This document shows, in pieces, positions 5,378-7,904 of a DNA stretch of 7,904 bases. The notes under the pieces were generated by a model, which saw only the letters and a program-made list of their open reading frames with translations, did not search any database and was not told the DNA's origin. Position 1 is the first letter of the stretch; every line of letters starts with the position of its first letter. The position numbers were made by a program, and so were the translations under genes. Source of the DNA: an uncultured Candidatus Altimarinota bacterium (GTDB lineage Bacteria; Patescibacteriota; Gracilibacteria; UBA4473); NCBI GenBank assembly GCA_938021445.1, contig CALIGR010000098.1, positions 1 through 7,904 on the forward strand, written 5' to 3'.

Positions 5378-5987
5378 CCAAAGTTCCAGTGACTATATTC
5401 ACAATTTCATCTTCAGAATATTGAATACTACGGAGAAAATCAATTTGATGTTTTAATGATTTGAATTCTTGCCGTTCAAAAACCATATTACCTGTTTTCT
5501 CCATGTATGAACTTTTTATAACAACAACTTCGGCCAGATCGGCCTCTAAAATTTCTAATATAACTTTACGAGATGAACTATGCGTCCTATAAAAATGCGT
5601 GTCTGAATACTGTCTAATTCTTCCCAAAAAGGCAATAAATGCTCTGCTTAGGCTATTTGGATAAACAAAATGAATAGAGACTAATCTATCACTATTTTTA
5701 GCAGCTTTTATTTTAATTTGGGCACCCTTAAGGCTTGGCAGGGTTCCATCATAAAATATACCACCATCTGTAATATATTTTTGATACTCAGACAGATACT
5801 CCGTCTTTCCCGAAGCTGCTCCACCAGATAATAAAATCACTGAAACAGGAATTTTTTTAACTGCGTGTTCAAACCATTTATCTGCAAGGCCAGCTGATTC
5901 ACTATGAAAATAACTAGATTTCGCTGGATTGTATCCAGGAAAATGAGTTTTTAGTAAATCTGGTGATATTATTACAGGTTTAGCCAT
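5370..5987 (-). CDS. zeta-toxin-like P-loop kinase
   Basis: The 205-residue protein carries a Walker A motif, GGAASGKT (55-62, K61), after the hydrophobic strand VSVILLS. The N-terminal lead YFHSESAGLADKWFEHAVKK (26-45) resembles the segment before the P-loop in zeta toxins and related kinases. FYDGTLPS (78-85, D80) and FYRTHSSSRKVI (132-143) fit the later acidic and arginine motifs. Zeta toxins phosphorylate UDP-N-acetylglucosamine and block wall synthesis; other members of this kinase group act on other substrates, so toxicity is not proven. The start is only 6 bases after the leuS stop, without a Shine-Dalgarno sequence, so it is probably co-transcribed with leuS. The 3' end overlaps the DUF2188 gene. 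No epsilon- or PezA-like antitoxin lies upstream. Confidence 0.7.
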   Translation of the reverse strand: MAKPVIISPDLLKTHFPGYNPAKSSYFHSESAGLADKWFEHAVKKIPVSVILLSGGAASGKTEYLSEYQKYITDGGIFYDGTLPSLKGAQIKIKAAKNSDRLVSIHFVYPNSLSRAFIAFLGRIRQYSDTHFYRTHSSSRKVILEILEADLAEVVVIKSSYMEKTGNMVFERQEFKSLKHQIDFLRSIQYSEDEIVNIVTGTLDE

Positions 5988-5993
5988 TTAATA

Positions 5994-7904
5994 TTACTTA
6001 ACCACAAACCCAATAATTTTCCCAGGAACGTATATCTCTTTCACGACATTCCCCTCTTCTACCCATTTTGAGACATTCTCAACCGCTCTCGCTTGAGACA
6101 GAGCGTCTTCTTTCGATATGTCTTTTGAAAGGGATATCTCCCCTCTTAGTTTTCCATTTACCTGGATACCATAAGTAATACTCGACTCGATTAAATACTG
6201 CTCGTCATATTTGGGCCAAGGCTGATAACTTATACCTTCAGTATAACCAAATTGAGACCAAAGTTCTTCCGCCAAATGTGGCGCATAAGGCGACAAAATA
6301 ATCAATATTTTTTCTGCGTCTGACTGTGATATATGGTCTGTTTTTTGCCAGTCATTAAAACACACCATCAGCTGAGAGAGCGCGGTATTAAATTTGAAAT
6401 CATCAATATGATCCCCTACGGTTTTAATGGTTTTATGAAGCGTTGATTTAAAATTTTCATCGGTTTCATCACTCCATTTATTCATCCGATCTTGATACGA
6501 TCTATGAATTTTATCCAGAAACTTTCTCATCCCAGCAACCGCTGTCGTTTCCCACACTTTTGATTGCTCAAAGGGCCCCATAAACATCTCATAACACCGA
6601 AGCGTATCCGCCCCAAAGCTCTGAACAATCTCATCTGGATTAACGACATTTTTAAGGGACTTCGACATTTTTGCCGTTACTTTTTCAACTTCTTCTCCTG
6701 TATTGATAATGAAATACTTACCTTCTTTTTCTTCAACCTCATCTATAGAAATCAAGCCTCCATTTTTATTTTGATAAGCAAAAGAAACAATCATCCCCTG
6801 ATTAACTAGTTTTTTGAAGGGTTCTTTCGTTGAGACTAGGCCTAGATCATAAAGGGCTTTATGCCAAAATCGTGCATAGAGTAAATGCAATACAGCATGC
6901 TCAGCTCCTCCTACATAAAGATCAACCGGCCCCCAATATTTTTCTTTTTCGATATCACAAAAGGCTGCATCATTATTTACATCCATAAAGCGTAGCCAGT
7001 ACCAAGAGCTTCCGGCCCAATTTGGCATAGTCGAGGTTTCTCGTCTAAAAATTTGAGCGCCTTTATCCGAAATTTTAACGGTTCCGTCTGACTGTATATC
7101 TCCTTTTACATTCACCCAATCTTCTATTTTAGCGAGTGGAGACTCTCCTGAGGCTGAGGGTTCGTAGTTTGCGGTTTCAGGAAGTAGCAACGGTAGTTCC
7201 GACTCATGCAAACTGTAGCATGTCCCGGCTTCATCAAACACCAATGGAATCGGTTCCCCCCAATAACGTTGGCGCGTAAAAATCCAGTCACGGAGCTTAT
7301 AGTTAGTAACCCGTTTCCCCCAACCATTGGCCTCAAAGTGGTCCATAATTGATTCTTTCGCTGCCATGATCTCCATTCCATCAAGAAAATCACTATTAAT
7401 CATTTTCCCCTCTTTCTCCTGAACTTGCTCTGGCTTTGTGATTTCAGAAGTATCACCATCTGCAGACACCACAACCCGTTTGATATCAATCCCAAATACT
7501 TGAGCAAATTCAAAATCACGCAAATCGTGACCAGGAACTCCAATCACAGCGCCAGTCCCAACATGCCCCAAGACAAAATCACCAACATAAACTGGTAATG
7601 GCTTACCGTTTAGAGGATTCGTCACATGCAAACCGGTAAATACTCCTGTTTTTTTTCTTCCTTCAGCTAAACGCTCAATTTCTGTTTTATTTTTATTTTC
7701 ATCTATATAGGCTTGAACTTCAGCCTTATTTGGGATCTGGTCAAGGTGAGACTCTAACATCGAGTGTTCCGGACCCAAAACTAAGAATGTAGCTCCAAAA
7801 TTAGTGTCTGGACGAGTTGTATAACAAGTAATTGTATAATCAAAGTTATCTACTGGGTAGTCGATATTAATCCCTGTGCTCTTCCCTATCCAATTTCGCT
7901 GCAT
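5994..7904 (-). CDS. leuS: leucyl-tRNA synthetase, partial (N-terminus beyond right edge)
   Basis: It charges tRNA-Leu with leucine in the cytoplasm. The visible 636 residues begin at MQRNWIGKSTG, an internal conserved motif; the Met is not the true start. The N-terminal catalytic half with the HIGH motif, roughly 200 residues or more, lies past base 7904. The CP1 editing domain shows YTTRPDTNFG (28-37) and GTGAVIGVPGHDLRDFEFA (about 117-134, editing Asp about 127). The catalytic domain resumes with RDWIFTRQRYWGEPIP (about 205-220), NWAGSSWYW, VGGAEHAVLHLLYARFWHK and KMSKS (412-416). The anticodon-binding and C-terminal parts end in IQVNGKLRGEIS and IYVPGKIIGFVVK, as in bacterial LeuRS. All visible motifs are intact. 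The kinase and DUF2188 genes follow closely on the same strand. Confidence 0.97.
   Translation of the reverse strand: MQRNWIGKSTGINIDYPVDNFDYTITCYTTRPDTNFGATFLVLGPEHSMLESHLDQIPNKAEVQAYIDENKNKTEIERLAEGRKKTGVFTGLHVTNPLNGKPLPVYVGDFVLGHVGTGAVIGVPGHDLRDFEFAQVFGIDIKRVVVSADGDTSEITKPEQVQEKEGKMINSDFLDGMEIMAAKESIMDHFEANGWGKRVTNYKLRDWIFTRQRYWGEPIPLVFDEAGTCYSLHESELPLLLPETANYEPSASGESPLAKIEDWVNVKGDIQSDGTVKISDKGAQIFRRETSTMPNWAGSSWYWLRFMDVNNDAAFCDIEKEKYWGPVDLYVGGAEHAVLHLLYARFWHKALYDLGLVSTKEPFKKLVNQGMIVSFAYQNKNGGLISIDEVEEKEGKYFIINTGEEVEKVTAKMSKSLKNVVNPDEIVQSFGADTLRCYEMFMGPFEQSKVWETTAVAGMRKFLDKIHRSYQDRMNKWSDETDENFKSTLHKTIKTVGDHIDDFKFNTALSQLMVCFNDWQKTDHISQSDAEKILIILSPYAPHLAEELWSQFGYTEGISYQPWPKYDEQYLIESSITYGIQVNGKLRGEISLSKDISKEDALSQARAVENVSKWVEEGNVVKEIYVPGKIIGFVVK

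Noticed and set aside
5994..7904. leuS as a complete gene starting at ATG 7904
   Set aside because: The Met lies in the internal QRNWIG motif. The HIGH-containing N-terminal region is missing, so the frame is only cut by the window edge.

Overview
The window looks like a piece of a small, compact bacterial chromosome, most likely from the Candidate Phyla Radiation (Patescibacteria). This is an inference. It rests on tight gene packing, a membrane protein at 649-2340 of a type I associate with these genomes, a 220-residue archaeal-style triosephosphate isomerase, and starts that almost all lack a Shine-Dalgarno sequence. UGA is used as a normal stop (mazE), so there is no sign of UGA recoding. 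No tRNA, rRNA, CRISPR array, transposase or gene-free stretch over 300 bases was seen.

Left part (1-3013): a leftward DUF2130 coiled-coil protein runs off the left edge. It diverges from a rightward membrane-anchored protein whose extracellular part resembles baseplate-J-like proteins. That gene converges, with a 10-base gap, on a leftward triosephosphate isomerase gene (tpiA).

Middle (3083-4368): the classic translation operon infC-rpmI-rplT (IF3, L35, L20) runs rightward and ends in a strong intrinsic terminator. infC has no ATG or GTG start available, so it must begin at a rare codon (TTG, ATA or ATT). This recalls the AUU start through which IF3 regulates itself in E. coli.

Right part (4372-5987) is an accessory stretch wedged between rplT and leuS. 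First comes a rightward MazE/MazF-type toxin-antitoxin pair with its own promoter and a palindromic operator. A second, convergent pair follows on the minus strand: a zeta-toxin-like P-loop kinase overlapped by a DUF2188 protein, directly downstream of leuS. The mazEF cassette is bracketed by imperfect 44-base direct repeats: the 3' end of rplT (4272-4315) and a decayed second copy (5003-5046). The mazF stop codon lies in that second copy, in the same codon phase as a glutamine codon of rplT. This looks like the scar of an insertion or duplication at the rplT 3' end.

Right edge (5994-7904): the C-terminal two thirds of leucyl-tRNA synthetase (leuS), whose start lies outside the window. The most interesting items are the rplT-tail duplication around mazEF, the possible kinase/DUF2188 toxin-antitoxin pair, and the noncanonical infC start.
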